Below are positions 8,010 to 17,414 of a DNA stretch of 64,000 nt, one piece after another. This stretch comes from Aurantiacibacter spongiae (GTDB lineage Bacteria; Pseudomonadota; Alphaproteobacteria; Sphingomonadales; Sphingomonadaceae). The stretch covers positions 744,001-808,000 of the forward strand of contig NZ_RPFZ01000001.1 of NCBI RefSeq assembly GCF_003815535.1, written 5' to 3'. Numbering within the stretch: the stretch's first letter is position 1; the number at the start of each line of letters is the position of its first letter. Below the pieces are notes generated by a model. That model had not been told where the DNA came from, made no database searches, and saw only the letters and a program-made list of their open reading frames with translations. Both the position numbers and the translations under genes were made by a program.

Positions 8010-8327
8010 TCAATTGCCATCCACCACCAGCACCTGTCCGGTTACGCCGGGGGCGGAATCGAGAAAGGCGACGGTCCGCCGAATGCCCTCCTCATCGGTT
8101 CCCACGATGGCGTTGACGCGGGCTGGCGCGGCCTCTCGCGCCAGCTCCCCGATCACCGCCTCGCGCCAGGCGTCGTGCGTATGGTCGGCCGGATCGAACA
8201 GCACGATGCCGCCGTGTCGGCGCAGTGCGGGCAGGTGTTCGGCGGTGAAGGCGGCGAGCGCATCGAGCGGCGCGGCGGGCAGGCCGCGCGCTTCCCATAC
8301 GTCCTGTCCGCCCGGCGCCGCGCCCAT
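8010..8327 (-). CDS. Short Rossmann/SDR-like protein between folB and moaA
   Basis: A 105-residue protein resembling only the C-terminal half of a short-chain dehydrogenase: ARVNAIVGTDEEG and the ending VTGQVLVVDGN match the equivalent FabG-like segments. The N-terminal nucleotide-binding glycines and the catalytic Tyr-x3-Lys are absent, so dehydrogenase activity is unlikely. Its ATG overlaps the folB stop by one base (TGATG), implying coupled translation and selection for its presence. It may be a partner protein or a reduced enzyme. Function is unknown. Confidence 0.65.
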   Translation of the reverse strand: MGAAPGGQDVWEARGLPAAPLDALAAFTAEHLPALRRHGGIVLFDPADHTHDAWREAVIGELAREAAPARVNAIVGTDEEGIRRTVAFLDSAPGVTGQVLVVDGN

Positions 8328-8695
8328 CAGGGCCGGTCCCGCGTCAGGGTGATGCCGATGCCCTCTCCCGCCTCGGACAGGGCCAGCTTCACGATCTTCA
8401 CCTCGACCTGCTCGATCCGGGCATCCTGCACGAACAGCGTTTCACAGACGTGGTCCGCCACCGATTCGATCAGCTTGTAGTGCCTGTCGCCCAGCGCATC
8501 GGAACACGCGAATTTCAGGTCCATGTAGTTCTTCGATTCGGACAGCGGCGTCTCGGGGTCGAAGCGATGCAGCGGCTTCATGCGGGCGCGCACGGTGAAG
8601 CGCAGCGGTTGCGGCTTGCCCGTCTCTTCCGAATAGATGCCGGTATGCACGTCGTGGACGAAATCGGCGAGTTCGAGATAGAGGCTGTCGGCCAT
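8327..8695 (-). CDS. folB: Dihydroneopterin aldolase
   Basis: A 122-residue FolB-like protein of the tunnelling fold, converting dihydroneopterin to 6-hydroxymethyl-dihydropterin in folate synthesis. Features include the N-terminal strand with HTGIYSEE, the HYKLIESVADHVCETLF helix and the conserved C-terminal strand VEVKIVKLALSEAGEGIGI. Start and length suit the family. It is the first gene of a minus-strand run that continues through the SDR-like protein into the molybdenum cofactor genes; both pathways begin from GTP-derived pterins. Confidence 0.85.
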   Translation of the reverse strand: MADSLYLELADFVHDVHTGIYSEETGKPQPLRFTVRARMKPLHRFDPETPLSESKNYMDLKFACSDALGDRHYKLIESVADHVCETLFVQDARIEQVEVKIVKLALSEAGEGIGITLTRDRP

Positions 8696-8795
8696 GCGAC
8701 GATCCTGATTGCAGCGGGAACGCGCAAAGGCAATCGTTTGTGGACGACGCGCAATACGCTAGGGCAGCGGCGAACCAGCGATGGAGCGATGCAGC

Positions 8796-9584
8796 ATGGC
8801 AGAAACGACCGAACACGACCGCGACGCCGGAGAAACGCACGGGAAGCCGCGTTCGCCGGTGGTCAAGTGGATGGGCGCCTTCGCTCTGGGCGGGGCGCTG
8901 CTGTTCATCGTGGTGGCCATCGTCGCGCTGACGCTGGCGCGTTACGGCATCGTCGACAAGCTGGGGGGCTTCATCACCTTCATGAAGCTGCTGTTCCCGG
9001 CGCTGGTGACGGCGGTGGTCGCGGCCATCGCGCTTGTCATCGGTTACTGGCGCAAGGTGCGCCCGGTATGGCAGGCGGCGGCGGGGCTGGTGCTTTCGCT
9101 CGGCCTGCTGATCGTCATGTATTTCGCCGTGATCCAGCCGGGCACCAGCGCCCCCGCGATGCACGACATCACCACCGACGTGGACGATCCGCCGCAATTC
9201 GTCGCGCTGGCCCTGCGTCCCGACAACCTCACCCCGTTCGACAGCATGGAGGAATGGCGCGCCGCCCACCGCCAGAACTATCCGATGATCGAGCCCGTCG
9301 TCATCGACCGTCCGCCCGAACAGGTGCTCGCGCAGGCGCGCGCGCTGGCGGAGGATCGCGGCTGGACCATCGCCTATTACGACGTGCCGACGGGGCACAT
9401 GGAGGCGACCGCCTATGCCGGATACATCCGCTTCATGGACGACGTGATCGTGGAAGTGACGCCCATCGCCGACGGATCGAGCCGGGTGGACATGCGCTCC
9501 GTCAGCCGCGTCGGCGTGAGCGACCTGGGCTACAACGCCGCGCGCGTGCAGGAATTCCTCCACGCCCTGCAACGGGCCGGCTGA
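8796..9584 (+). CDS. DUF1499 domain membrane protein
   Basis: About 262 residues. Three membrane helices lie at about 25-47, 60-83 and 89-111, followed by a soluble DUF1499 domain (TDVDDPPQF, ATAYAGYIRFMDDVIVEV and SRVGVSDLGYNAARVQEFL). DUF1499 proteins are widespread in proteobacteria and have no assigned function. I chose the ATG at 8796, but an ATG at 8781 would add five residues and cannot be excluded. It is transcribed alone, divergent from folB. Confidence 0.85.
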   Translation: MAETTEHDRDAGETHGKPRSPVVKWMGAFALGGALLFIVVAIVALTLARYGIVDKLGGFITFMKLLFPALVTAVVAAIALVIGYWRKVRPVWQAAAGLVLSLGLLIVMYFAVIQPGTSAPAMHDITTDVDDPPQFVALALRPDNLTPFDSMEEWRAAHRQNYPMIEPVVIDRPPEQVLAQARALAEDRGWTIAYYDVPTGHMEATAYAGYIRFMDDVIVEVTPIADGSSRVDMRSVSRVGVSDLGYNAARVQEFLHALQRAG

Positions 9585-9590
9585 GCGCGA

Positions 9591-10499
9591 TCAGGCGGGG
9601 GACCAGCGGGCGAAGATGGCGGTCGGCAGCAGGCGTCCGCCCTCCCCTTCCTCACGCACGGCCAGCTCGCCGTGCTCGACCACGCCGGGCATGTCGGCAA
9701 AGGCTTCCGCCAGCAGGCCGCCGATGGCGAGCGAACTCATCCGCACGGCGTAGACGGTGAGGAACAGGAAGCGGCTGTCGGCATCGAGCAATCGCCGGCA
9801 GTCGGCGATGAGCGGTGGCAGGCCTTCCTCCAGCCGCCAGGTCTCGTTCTTCGGACCGCGACCGAACTTGGGCGGATCGAGGATGATGCCGTCGTAGAGA
9901 TTGCCCCGCCGCACCTCTCGCGCGGCGAACTTGGCGGCATCGTCCACCAGCCAGCGAACGGGCCTGTCGTCCATGCCCGACAGCGCGGCGTTATCGCGCG
10001 CCTGGGCGACCGACTTCTTGCTCGCGTCGACATGGGCGACCGGCCCGCAGGCGCTCAGCGCGAGGCTGCCAACGCCGGTATAGCCGAACAGGTTGAGCGC
10101 CGGGCGGCGCGCCCCGCCCGCTTCGCCAGCCCCGCCCAGGCGGGCGCGCATCCAGTCCCATACCGGCGCCATGTCGGGGAAGAACCCGAGATGGCGGAAG
10201 GGTGTGCATTGCGCGGTGAAACGCACGTCGTGCCAGGCGAGCGGCCAGCCCGCTTCGGGAACGGCGCGGGAAAACTGCCAGCGCCCGCCGCCGTCCTCGT
10301 CGCTGCCGGGAACGAATTCGCCATGCGCGCGCCATTCGCTTTCGGGCAGGCGCGGGGACCACAGCGCCTGCGGTTCGGGACGAACGAAGCGGTAGGCGCC
10401 GTAGCGTTCGAGCTTGCGCCCGTGACCGCTATCGACCAGCCCGTAATCGGCCCAGGGCCTGCCCTCCATGACGACGGGATCGCGCGTCAGTTCAGCCAT
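9591..10499 (-). CDS. Class I SAM-dependent methyltransferase (RlmI-like)
   Basis: A 302-residue methyltransferase. The SAM-binding region is LNLFGYTGVGSLALSA with the acidic post-strand residue in HVDASKKSV, and DPPKFGRG is the catalytic motif of COG1092-type rRNA cytosine/guanine methyltransferases. There is no N-terminal PUA domain of full RlmI, so the target is uncertain. It follows thrC by 24 bases on the same strand, at the tail of the cytochrome oxidase transcript. Confidence 0.85.
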   Translation of the reverse strand: MAELTRDPVVMEGRPWADYGLVDSGHGRKLERYGAYRFVRPEPQALWSPRLPESEWRAHGEFVPGSDEDGGGRWQFSRAVPEAGWPLAWHDVRFTAQCTPFRHLGFFPDMAPVWDWMRARLGGAGEAGGARRPALNLFGYTGVGSLALSACGPVAHVDASKKSVAQARDNAALSGMDDRPVRWLVDDAAKFAAREVRRGNLYDGIILDPPKFGRGPKNETWRLEEGLPPLIADCRRLLDADSRFLFLTVYAVRMSSLAIGGLLAEAFADMPGVVEHGELAVREEGEGGRLLPTAIFARWSPA

Positions 10500-10523
10500 C
10501 GGTCCTGCTCGCGGCCGGATCGA

Positions 10524-11924
10524 TCACGAGGACGGGGTCGCCCGTTCGGCGACGAAATCGCGCACCGCCTCGTAGGTGCCGGGCAGTTCCGCGAACGCCT
10601 CGCTGCGCTCGAACAGGTCGCCGACGCGCGCAGGCAGCGGCGGACGCAGGCCGGTGGCGCGCTCCACCGCGTCGGGAAACTTCGCCGGATGCGCGGTGGC
10701 GAGCGTCACGACGGGCACCCCGTCATCGAGGTCCGCCTGCCGCGCGGCGTGAAGGCCGATGGCGGTATGCGGGTCGATCACCTCTCCGCAGCATTCATGC
10801 GCCCATGCCATCGCCCGGCCCATGTCGTCGGCGTCGGCCCGCGCGCTGAGGAACAGGGCGGCGGCGGCGCGGCGCTGTTCCTCGGTCAGCTGCATAGCGC
10901 GCACCGCGTCGAAGCCGTGCATCTGGTCCGCCAGCGCCAGCCCGTCGCGGCCCCCGGCATCGAACAGCAGCCGCTCGAAATTCGAACTCACCTGGATATC
11001 CATGCTGGGCGAGGCGGTGGGGGTCACGTCGCTGGCCGAATAGTCACCGCTCGACAGCGCGCGGTGGAGGATGTCGTTGACGTTCGTCGCCACGATCAGC
11101 CGCTCGATCGGAAGGCCCATCTGGGCAGCGACGTAGCCGGCGAACACATCGCCGAAATTGCCCGTCGGCACGCTGAACGCCACGCGGCGGTTCGGCGCGC
11201 CCAGTTGCAGCGCGGCGGCGAAGTAATAGACGATCTGCGCCATCAGCCGCGCCCAGTTGATCGAGTTGACCGCGCTGATGTGGAACCGCGAATTCATGCC
11301 GCGATCGACGAACATGCGCTTCACGATCGCCTGCGCGTCGTCGAAGCTGCCGTCGATGGCGACGTTGTGGACGTTGGGCGCGCGCACCGTGGTCATCTGC
11401 CGGCGCTGAACGTCGCTGACCCTGCCTTTTGGGTGGAGCATCACGATGTCGATCCGCTCGCGCCCCGCCACCGCGTCGATCGCCGCGCTGCCGGTATCGC
11501 CGCTGGTCGCGCCGACGATGGTAAGGTGATCGTCGCTCTTCGCCACGAAATGCTCGAACAGCTGGCCGAGCAGTTGCAGCGCCACGTCCTTGAAGGCGAG
11601 CGTGGGTCCGTGAAACAGCTCGAGCAGCCATTGCCTCTGGTCAAGCTGGACGAGCGGGGTCACGGCGTCGTGGCTGAAGCGGCCATAGGCCCGGCCGCAC
11701 AGGTCGCGCAATTCGTCCGCGGTCAGGCTGCCCTCGACGAAGGGACGCATCACCCGCGCCGCCAGTTCGGCGTAGGGCAGACCGGCCATCCCGGCGATCT
11801 CGTCCTCGCCGAAGCGCGGCCAGTGACCGGGCACGTACAGCCCGCCGTCGCTGGCGAGACCGGCAAGCGTCACCCCTTCGAAGCCGAGATGTCGCGCCCT
11901 TCCGCGAGTGGAGACATAATGCAT
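10524..11924 (-). CDS. thrC: Threonine synthase
   Basis: A 466-residue threonine synthase, making threonine from O-phosphohomoserine with pyridoxal phosphate. MHYVSTRG is the usual start, FHGPTLAFKDVALQ carries the cofactor lysine, and GATSGDTGSAA is the phosphate-binding loop. The frame is open 13 codons upstream but the family start at 11924 is clear. It lies 130 bases after SURF1, a placement after the cox genes that is common in alphaproteobacteria. Confidence 0.97.
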   Translation of the reverse strand: MHYVSTRGRARHLGFEGVTLAGLASDGGLYVPGHWPRFGEDEIAGMAGLPYAELAARVMRPFVEGSLTADELRDLCGRAYGRFSHDAVTPLVQLDQRQWLLELFHGPTLAFKDVALQLLGQLFEHFVAKSDDHLTIVGATSGDTGSAAIDAVAGRERIDIVMLHPKGRVSDVQRRQMTTVRAPNVHNVAIDGSFDDAQAIVKRMFVDRGMNSRFHISAVNSINWARLMAQIVYYFAAALQLGAPNRRVAFSVPTGNFGDVFAGYVAAQMGLPIERLIVATNVNDILHRALSSGDYSASDVTPTASPSMDIQVSSNFERLLFDAGGRDGLALADQMHGFDAVRAMQLTEEQRRAAAALFLSARADADDMGRAMAWAHECCGEVIDPHTAIGLHAARQADLDDGVPVVTLATAHPAKFPDAVERATGLRPPLPARVGDLFERSEAFAELPGTYEAVRDFVAERATPSS

Positions 11925-12054
11925 GACGCGCTGCGGGGTAGCGGGCGCTCGCGCTGCGCACAAGCGCGGATGGGCGACCTCAGCCTGCCCGCGCCGGCAT
12001 TCGCGCCGAACGGCGACCGGGCTACCGGGGCAGCCATCGCGGGGCCGGGCCGCG

Positions 12055-12639
12055 TCAGTCCCCCTCGCGCCACCGGCGGCGCAGGGTCAGCCCGTAGATG
12101 ACCAGCGCGGTCAGCGCGAAAAAGAACCACTGACCGGCATAAGCCAGGTGGTTGTTGGGCAGGTCCGCCGGATCGGGCCGGGCGAGCGGCTCGAGGCCGG
12201 TGGGCGCGGTATCGGCCACGACACGGCCGCCCGGCGCAACGGTGCCGGAGACGAGGCCGCCCGCGAAGCCGACCGGATCGGGGCGCCGCGACCAGCCGAT
12301 GTCGACCGGCACGCTGAGATCGCCGCCGGGAACAGCGCAGCGCACGCGGTGTGCCCAGCCCGGTTCTCCCGACCGGTTGCGCCCGGCAATGGCCTGTTCG
12401 TCCGTCACCCGGGTACAGGGCAGTTCGGTCCGGCGATATCGCACCGCTTCGGGATCGGTCAGGAGGGCCTGCCACGAAACGGGACGCGGGCTGGCGAGCG
12501 CGGCCCGGGACGCGGCGATCAGCGCTTCCTTCTCCTCCCGCCGCTGCAACTGCCAGACACCCAGCCCGACCATGACGATGGCCGCGGCGACGACCAGGAT
12601 CGTCGGCAGGACGGGGATGCGGCGGCGCTGCTTCGCCAT
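12055..12639 (-). CDS. SURF1 family cytochrome oxidase assembly protein
   Basis: A 194-residue membrane protein with one helix near each end (about 10-29 and 170-187) and a periplasmic domain between, as in SURF1/Shy1, which assists haem insertion into CtaD. Conserved features are GVWQLQRREEK after the first helix and NNHLAYAGQWFFFAL leading into the second. It is somewhat shorter than many SURF1 proteins. Its ATG overlaps the stop of the DUF983 gene (TGATG), indicating coupled translation. Confidence 0.92.
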   Translation of the reverse strand: MAKQRRRIPVLPTILVVAAAIVMVGLGVWQLQRREEKEALIAASRAALASPRPVSWQALLTDPEAVRYRRTELPCTRVTDEQAIAGRNRSGEPGWAHRVRCAVPGGDLSVPVDIGWSRRPDPVGFAGGLVSGTVAPGGRVVADTAPTGLEPLARPDPADLPNNHLAYAGQWFFFALTALVIYGLTLRRRWREGD

Positions 12640-13001
12640 CACGCGCCGCGCCTGTATTCGCTCGCCAGCAGCCACGCCTTCGTTACGCGCAGGCCGCCGA
12701 TCACGCTGGCCACGGTCAGCGGCAGCCAGATGAGGACGTGGACCCACCACGGCGGCTCGACCGCCAGTTGCAACCATAACGCCAGGGCGACGATGACGGT
12801 GCCGATGCCCAGCGTAAGGAAAGCCGCCGGCCCGTCGCCCACGTTGAATCTGTCGAAGTCGAGGCCGCATGCGCGGCAGCGCGGGGCGAAGGCGAGGAGG
12901 CCGTCGAACAGCGTCTTCGCGCCGCAGCGCGGGCACAGACCGAAAAGGGCAGCTTCGCGCGTGGCGGGCTGCCCCTCTCTGGTTTCCGGATCGCCGGGCA
13001 C
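12639..13001 (-). CDS. DUF983 zinc-ribbon membrane protein
   Basis: About 120 residues. Two CxxC pairs (CPRCG and CRACG) form a probable zinc ribbon, followed by FNVGDGPAAFL and two membrane helices. DUF983 genes are habitually found within alphaproteobacterial cox operons, but their function is not established. The GTG at 13001 begins four bases after the ctaE stop. An ATG further upstream (13040) would overlap ctaE and is less likely. Confidence 0.85.
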   Translation of the reverse strand: MPGDPETREGQPATREAALFGLCPRCGAKTLFDGLLAFAPRCRACGLDFDRFNVGDGPAAFLTLGIGTVIVALALWLQLAVEPPWWVHVLIWLPLTVASVIGGLRVTKAWLLASEYRRGA

Positions 13002-13005
13002 CGGC

Positions 13006-13836
13006 CTAGTGGACTTCGGCGCCCCAGCCGCCCCAGACATAGACGACGATGAACAGGAACAGCCACACGACGTCGACGAAGTGCCAGTACCACGCGGCAG
13101 CCTCGAACCCGAAGTGCTGGCGCGGGGTGAAGTGGCCGGCATAGGCGCGGCGCAGGCAGACGATCAGGAAGATCGTGCCCACCAGCACGTGAAAGCCGTG
13201 AAACCCCGTCGCCATGTAGAAGGCGCTGGAATAGGTGTTGCCGCCGAAATCGAACGGGGCGTGGGCGTATTCGTAGGCCTGGATTGCGCTGAACAGAATG
13301 CCCAGCCCGATGGTCAGCCAAAGGCCCTTCTTCAGACCGTCGCGATCGCCGTGGACCAGCGAGTGATGCGCCCAGGTGACGGTGGTGCCCGAACACAGCA
13401 GGATCATCGTGTTGAGGAGCGGCAGATCGAGCGGATCCATCACCGCCTCGATCGATTCGGGCGGCCAGATGCCGCCGATCACGTCGGAGATGACGCTGGG
13501 GAACAGCGAGAAATCGAACCAGCTCCAGAACCAGCCGACGAAGAACATCACCTCGGACGCGATGAACAGGATCATGCCGTAGCGCATGTGCAGCTGCACC
13601 ACGGGGGTATGATCGCCGCGCTGTGCCTCGTTAACGATCTTCGAGAACCAGCCGAAAAAGGTGGCGATCAGGCCGGCGACGCCCAGGCCGAGGACGACAT
13701 GCCAGGCATCGCCGAAGAAATCGGAATGCATGAACATCACCATCCCGCTGGTGAAGGTCAGCGCGGACAGGGCGCCGACCACGGGCCAGATGTCGGGGGC
13801 GAGAATGTGGTAGTCGTGGTTCTTGGCGCCGGCCAT
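13006..13836 (-). CDS. ctaE: Cytochrome c oxidase subunit III
   Basis: A 276-residue, seven-helix subunit III of the aa3 oxidase. It stabilises the proton uptake path in subunit I. Typical segments are EVMFFVGWFWSWFD, WPPESIEAVMDPLDLP, LVGTIFLIVC and the C-terminal WYWHFVDVVWLFLF. It lies after ctaG with a 63-base gap and before DUF983. Confidence 0.97.
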   Translation of the reverse strand: MAGAKNHDYHILAPDIWPVVGALSALTFTSGMVMFMHSDFFGDAWHVVLGLGVAGLIATFFGWFSKIVNEAQRGDHTPVVQLHMRYGMILFIASEVMFFVGWFWSWFDFSLFPSVISDVIGGIWPPESIEAVMDPLDLPLLNTMILLCSGTTVTWAHHSLVHGDRDGLKKGLWLTIGLGILFSAIQAYEYAHAPFDFGGNTYSSAFYMATGFHGFHVLVGTIFLIVCLRRAYAGHFTPRQHFGFEAAAWYWHFVDVVWLFLFIVVYVWGGWGAEVH

Positions 13837-13899
13837 GTCGGTATCCTGAATCCTTGGTTGGTCCAGCCCTTAGAGCCCCGCAGGCGCGGGGTCCAGAGC

Positions 13900-14496
13900 C
13901 TAGCTGGCGGGGGTGTCCGCCTCGGTATCGTCCTCGATTGCGCGGTGGAAGGTGTAGCTGAGCGTGATCTGCTCCACGCCGTCCATGTTGGGATCGTCCA
14001 GCGCCGCGGGATCGACGTAATAGAGGACGGGCATGCGTACCTCCTGCCCCGGCTGCAACGTTTGCTCGGTGAAGCAGAAACACTGGATCTTGTTGAAATA
14101 CCTGCCCGCCTGTTCCGGCTCCACGTTGAAGGTGGCGTTGCCGGTGACGGGTTGCGAGGAATTGTTCTTCGCCGTGAAGGTCGCCAGGTCGCGCTGGCCG
14201 ATGGTGATCGTATCGGTCACCTGCACCGGCCGGAAGGTCCACGGCATGTCGCGCCCGACATTCGCATCGAAGCGGATCGAATAGGTCCTGCCCCCCGCGC
14301 TCGCGGCCAGGGCGGCGGCGGTTTCCGCCTCCGCCTCGCTGGCGCGCTGGGTCGTGCCGCCGAAACCCGTGACCTGGCAGAACAGCTGGTACAGCGGCAC
14401 CGCGGCATAGCCGAGGCCAAGCATGCCGAGCGCCGCCAGGAAGGCGAAGATCATGGTCCGCCGGTTGCGCGTGTCGAGTGTGCTCGCGTTCGCCAT
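13900..14496 (-). CDS. ctaG: Cytochrome c oxidase assembly protein CtaG (Cox11)
   Basis: A 198-residue Cox11-type copper chaperone that delivers copper to the CuB site of CtaD. One membrane anchor lies at about 14-36, with a periplasmic domain containing the copper motif CFCFTEQTL. The ATG overlaps the stop of the preceding 41-residue gene (TGATG), so expression is tightly coupled. Confidence 0.97.
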   Translation of the reverse strand: MANASTLDTRNRRTMIFAFLAALGMLGLGYAAVPLYQLFCQVTGFGGTTQRASEAEAETAAALAASAGGRTYSIRFDANVGRDMPWTFRPVQVTDTITIGQRDLATFTAKNNSSQPVTGNATFNVEPEQAGRYFNKIQCFCFTEQTLQPGQEVRMPVLYYVDPAALDDPNMDGVEQITLSYTFHRAIEDDTEADTPAS

Positions 14497-14621
14497 CAGT
14501 CGCCCATCCTGACGATGGTGATGAGGTAGAACAGGATCACCAGGCCGAACAGGGCGAGCGCGATGACCTTGTTGCGCGTCGCCCGCCGGCGCTTGAACTC
14601 GGCTTCCTCTTCGGGCGTCAC
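14496..14621 (-). CDS. Small CoxF-like membrane protein of the cox operon
   Basis: A 41-residue protein: a charged N terminus ([16 protein letters not shown]) and a single membrane helix ([19 protein letters not shown]). The GTG at 14621 overlaps the ctaB stop (GTGA), and its own stop overlaps the ctaG start, so it is fixed in place between them. Similar tiny proteins occupy this slot in other alphaproteobacterial cox operons. It is probably an assembly or accessory factor. It is easily missed because of its size and GTG start. Confidence 0.8.
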   Translation of the reverse strand: MTPEEEAEFKRRRATRNKVIALALFGLVILFYLITIVRMGD

Positions 14622-15529
14622 GACAGCACCATGCGATCGACCACGAGCATCCCGAACAGGACGAAGAGGTAGAGGATCGACCATTTGAACAGGCGCTTTT
14701 CCGGCTGGCTGCCGTCGCCGTCCCCGGTCCGCTCGCGCAGGCCCACGGGCACGGCGAGGGCGACGAAGATCGCCGACAGCGCTATCGCGGAAAGGCCGTA
14801 GATAGCGCCGGTGCCGCCGATCGCCCAGGGCAGCAGGGCGGTGGCGAACAGCAGCAGCGAATAGCCCAGCACCTGCCGGCGGGTGGACCGCTCCCCCGCA
14901 ACGACCGGCATCATCGGGATGTCGGCAGCGGCGTAATCGGTCTTCACGAACAGCGCTAGCGCCCAGAAATGCGGGGGCGTCCAGATGAAGATGATGGCGA
15001 ACAGCAGCACCGGCATCAGCGTGATGTCGCCCGTCACGGCGATCCACCCGATCAGCGGCGGAAACGCCCCCGCGCCGCCGCCGATGACGATGTTCTGCGG
15101 CGTGCGCGGCTTGAGCCAGATGGTATAGACCACCGCGTAATAGGCGATCGACACGGCCAGCACGATGGCCGCAAGCCAGTGGATCGCCAGCCCCATCACC
15201 ATGACCGAAGCGCCCGACAGGAACAGGCCGAAATCGCGCGCATCCTCGCGCCGCATCCGGCCCGAGGGGAGCGGCCGTTTGGCCGTGCGCTTCATCCGCG
15301 CGTCGAGATCGGCTTCCCACCACTGGTTGAGCGCCGCCGCCCCGCCCGCGCCCATGGCGATGCACAGGATCGCGGTGAAGCCGAGCACAGGATGGATCGC
15401 ACCGGGCGCGGCCAGCAGGCCGGCGAGGCCGGTGAAGACCACCAGGCTCATCACCCGCGGCTTGGTCAGCGAGAGGAAATCGCGCCAGTCTGCGGGCAGG
15501 GCAAGGGAGGTGGGGGCAAGTGTCGTCAT
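14618..15529 (-). CDS. ctaB: Protohaem IX farnesyltransferase
   Basis: A 303-residue UbiA-type prenyltransferase that makes haem O, the precursor of haem A. Multiple membrane helices surround the Asp-rich motif [19 protein letters not shown] and a second acidic region after [35 protein letters not shown] is the likely start, since the upstream open sequence is low-complexity. Haem A synthase (CtaA) is not in this window. Confidence 0.96.
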   Translation of the reverse strand: MTTLAPTSLALPADWRDFLSLTKPRVMSLVVFTGLAGLLAAPGAIHPVLGFTAILCIAMGAGGAAALNQWWEADLDARMKRTAKRPLPSGRMRREDARDFGLFLSGASVMVMGLAIHWLAAIVLAVSIAYYAVVYTIWLKPRTPQNIVIGGGAGAFPPLIGWIAVTGDITLMPVLLFAIIFIWTPPHFWALALFVKTDYAAADIPMMPVVAGERSTRRQVLGYSLLLFATALLPWAIGGTGAIYGLSAIALSAIFVALAVPVGLRERTGDGDGSQPEKRLFKWSILYLFVLFGMLVVDRMVLS

Positions 15530-15635
15530 TGGTCTCTGGCGTTCCGCACCGGCGGAAGGGGCTCGTCCGGCCCGCGCAACCGAGCGTGCCGCCCTCCCCC
15601 CGCCGCCACGGCGAGAGGAGGAATGCGGCACGGCG

Positions 15636-17351
15636 TCAGGCGGTCCTTGGCGCCTCGCGGATGGCGTTGTGATGCGAGTGATGCTCCTCGATGACCGGTA
15701 GCGTCTCGAACTGGTGGAACGGCGGCGGGCTGGACAGGCTCCATTCCAGCGTCGTCGCGCCCTCGCCCCAGTAATTGCCAGGCGCCCGCTTGCCGGCCAC
15801 CAGCGCGTAGGCGATGTTGACGAAGAACACGACCATCGAGGCGGCCATGATGACGTAGCCCCAGCTCGCGATCTCGTTCCAGTACTGGTAGGCGGGCGTG
15901 TAGTCCGGATAACGGCGCGCCATGCCCTGCAGGCCCAGGAAGTGCATCGGGAAGAAGATCACGTTCACGCCGATGAAGAACATCCAGAAATGCACGTGGC
16001 TGAGGAATTCGGAGTGCCAGCGCCCGCTCATCTTCGGGAACCAGTAGTAGAACCCCGCGAAGATCGAGAACACCGCGCCCATCGACAGCACGTAGTGGAA
16101 GTGCGCGACCACGTAGTAGGTGTCGTGCAGATTGTCGTCGATGCCGCCATTGGCCAGCACCACGCCGGTGACGCCACCCACGGTGAACAGGAAGATGAAG
16201 CCCAGCGCCCAGACCATCGGCGACTTGAACTCGATGCTGCCGCCCCACATCGTCGCGATCCAGCTGAAGATCTTGATGCCGGTGGGCACCGCGATCACCA
16301 TCGTCGCGGCGGTGAAGTACATCTTCGTGTTCACGTCGAGGCCGACCGTATACATGTGGTGCGCCCACACGATGAAGCCGACCACGCCGATCGCGACCAT
16401 GGCATAGGCCATGCCGAGATAGCCGAACACCGGCTTGCGGCTGAAGGTCGCCACGATCTGGCTGATCATGCCGAAGCCCGGCAGGATCATGATGTACACT
16501 TCCGGGTGCCCGAAGAACCAGAACAGGTGCTGGTAGAGCACCGGATCGCCGCCGCCCGCCGGGTCGAAGAAGGTCGTGCCGAAATTGCGATCCGTCAGCA
16601 GCATCGTGATGGCCGCGGCCAGCACCGGCAGCGCCAGCAGCAGCAGGAACGCGGTGACGAGCACCGACCACACGAACAGCGGCATCTTGTGCAGCGTCAT
16701 GCCCGGCGCGCGCATGTTGAAGATGGTGGTGATGAAGTTGGTGGCCCCCAGGATCGAGCCGGCACCGGCCAGGTGCAGCGCGAAGATGGCGAAGTCGACC
16801 GCCGGCCCGACCGAGCCGGTTGTCGATAGCGGCGCGTAGACCGTCCAGCCGGTGCCCGCGCCCATGCCCGTTCCGCCGGGCACGAACATGGAGAACAGCA
16901 GCGAGCAGAAACCCACGACCGTCAGCCAGAACGACACGTTGTTCATCCGCGGAAACGCCATGTCCGGCGCGCCGATCATCAGCGGCACGAACCAGTTGCC
17001 GAAACCGCCGATCATGGCCGGCATGACCATGAAGAACACCATGATGAGGCCGTGCGCGGTGATCAGCACGTTCCACATGTGGCCCTGCTGATCGAAGGAA
17101 GATCCGTCGCCGCCGAGGAAGTTCACCAGCATGCCGAGATGCTGGATGCCGGGATAGTGCAGTTCGGCGCGCATCGCGCCGGATATCGCCCCGCCCACGA
17201 TACCCGCGATGATCGCGAAGATCAGGTACAGCGTGCCGATGTCCTTGTGGTTGGTGGACATGAACCAGCGCGCGAAGAAGGACGGCTTGTGGTCCGCATC
17301 GTGATGATGCTCTTCGGCGTGGGCCTGGAACTGGTCTGCGGTCGTGGCCAT
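15636..17351 (-). CDS. ctaD: Cytochrome c oxidase subunit I (aa3 type)
   Basis: A 571-residue subunit I carrying haem a, haem a3 and Cu[21 protein letters not shown] keeps the D-channel Asp and Asn. [12 protein letters not shown] keeps the CuB His, the gating Glu and the cross-linked Tyr. PTGIKIFSW keeps the K-channel Lys, and [10 protein letters not shown] the haem ligands. It is therefore a type A1 haem-copper oxidase. The ATG at 17351 is preferred over a GTG six codons upstream. A His-rich segment ([11 protein letters not shown]) near the N terminus is unusual but probably harmless. Confidence 0.98.
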   Translation of the reverse strand: MATTADQFQAHAEEHHHDADHKPSFFARWFMSTNHKDIGTLYLIFAIIAGIVGGAISGAMRAELHYPGIQHLGMLVNFLGGDGSSFDQQGHMWNVLITAHGLIMVFFMVMPAMIGGFGNWFVPLMIGAPDMAFPRMNNVSFWLTVVGFCSLLFSMFVPGGTGMGAGTGWTVYAPLSTTGSVGPAVDFAIFALHLAGAGSILGATNFITTIFNMRAPGMTLHKMPLFVWSVLVTAFLLLLALPVLAAAITMLLTDRNFGTTFFDPAGGGDPVLYQHLFWFFGHPEVYIMILPGFGMISQIVATFSRKPVFGYLGMAYAMVAIGVVGFIVWAHHMYTVGLDVNTKMYFTAATMVIAVPTGIKIFSWIATMWGGSIEFKSPMVWALGFIFLFTVGGVTGVVLANGGIDDNLHDTYYVVAHFHYVLSMGAVFSIFAGFYYWFPKMSGRWHSEFLSHVHFWMFFIGVNVIFFPMHFLGLQGMARRYPDYTPAYQYWNEIASWGYVIMAASMVVFFVNIAYALVAGKRAPGNYWGEGATTLEWSLSSPPPFHQFETLPVIEEHHSHHNAIREAPRTA

Positions 17352-17414
17352 CGGTCTGCTTTCACTCACTCAATCAGTCAATGTTCGGTAAGGTCGTCGC
17401 GCATCGCGCGGTAT

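Noticed and set aside
9672-12101. 809-codon open frame antisense to the methyltransferase and thrC
   Set aside because: High GC produces long antisense frames; the opposite strand encodes two intact conserved enzymes and this frame resembles no family.
11923-14529. 868-codon open frame antisense to SURF1, DUF983, ctaE and ctaG
   Set aside because: It runs opposite four conserved oxidase genes and has a composition typical of antisense high-GC frames.
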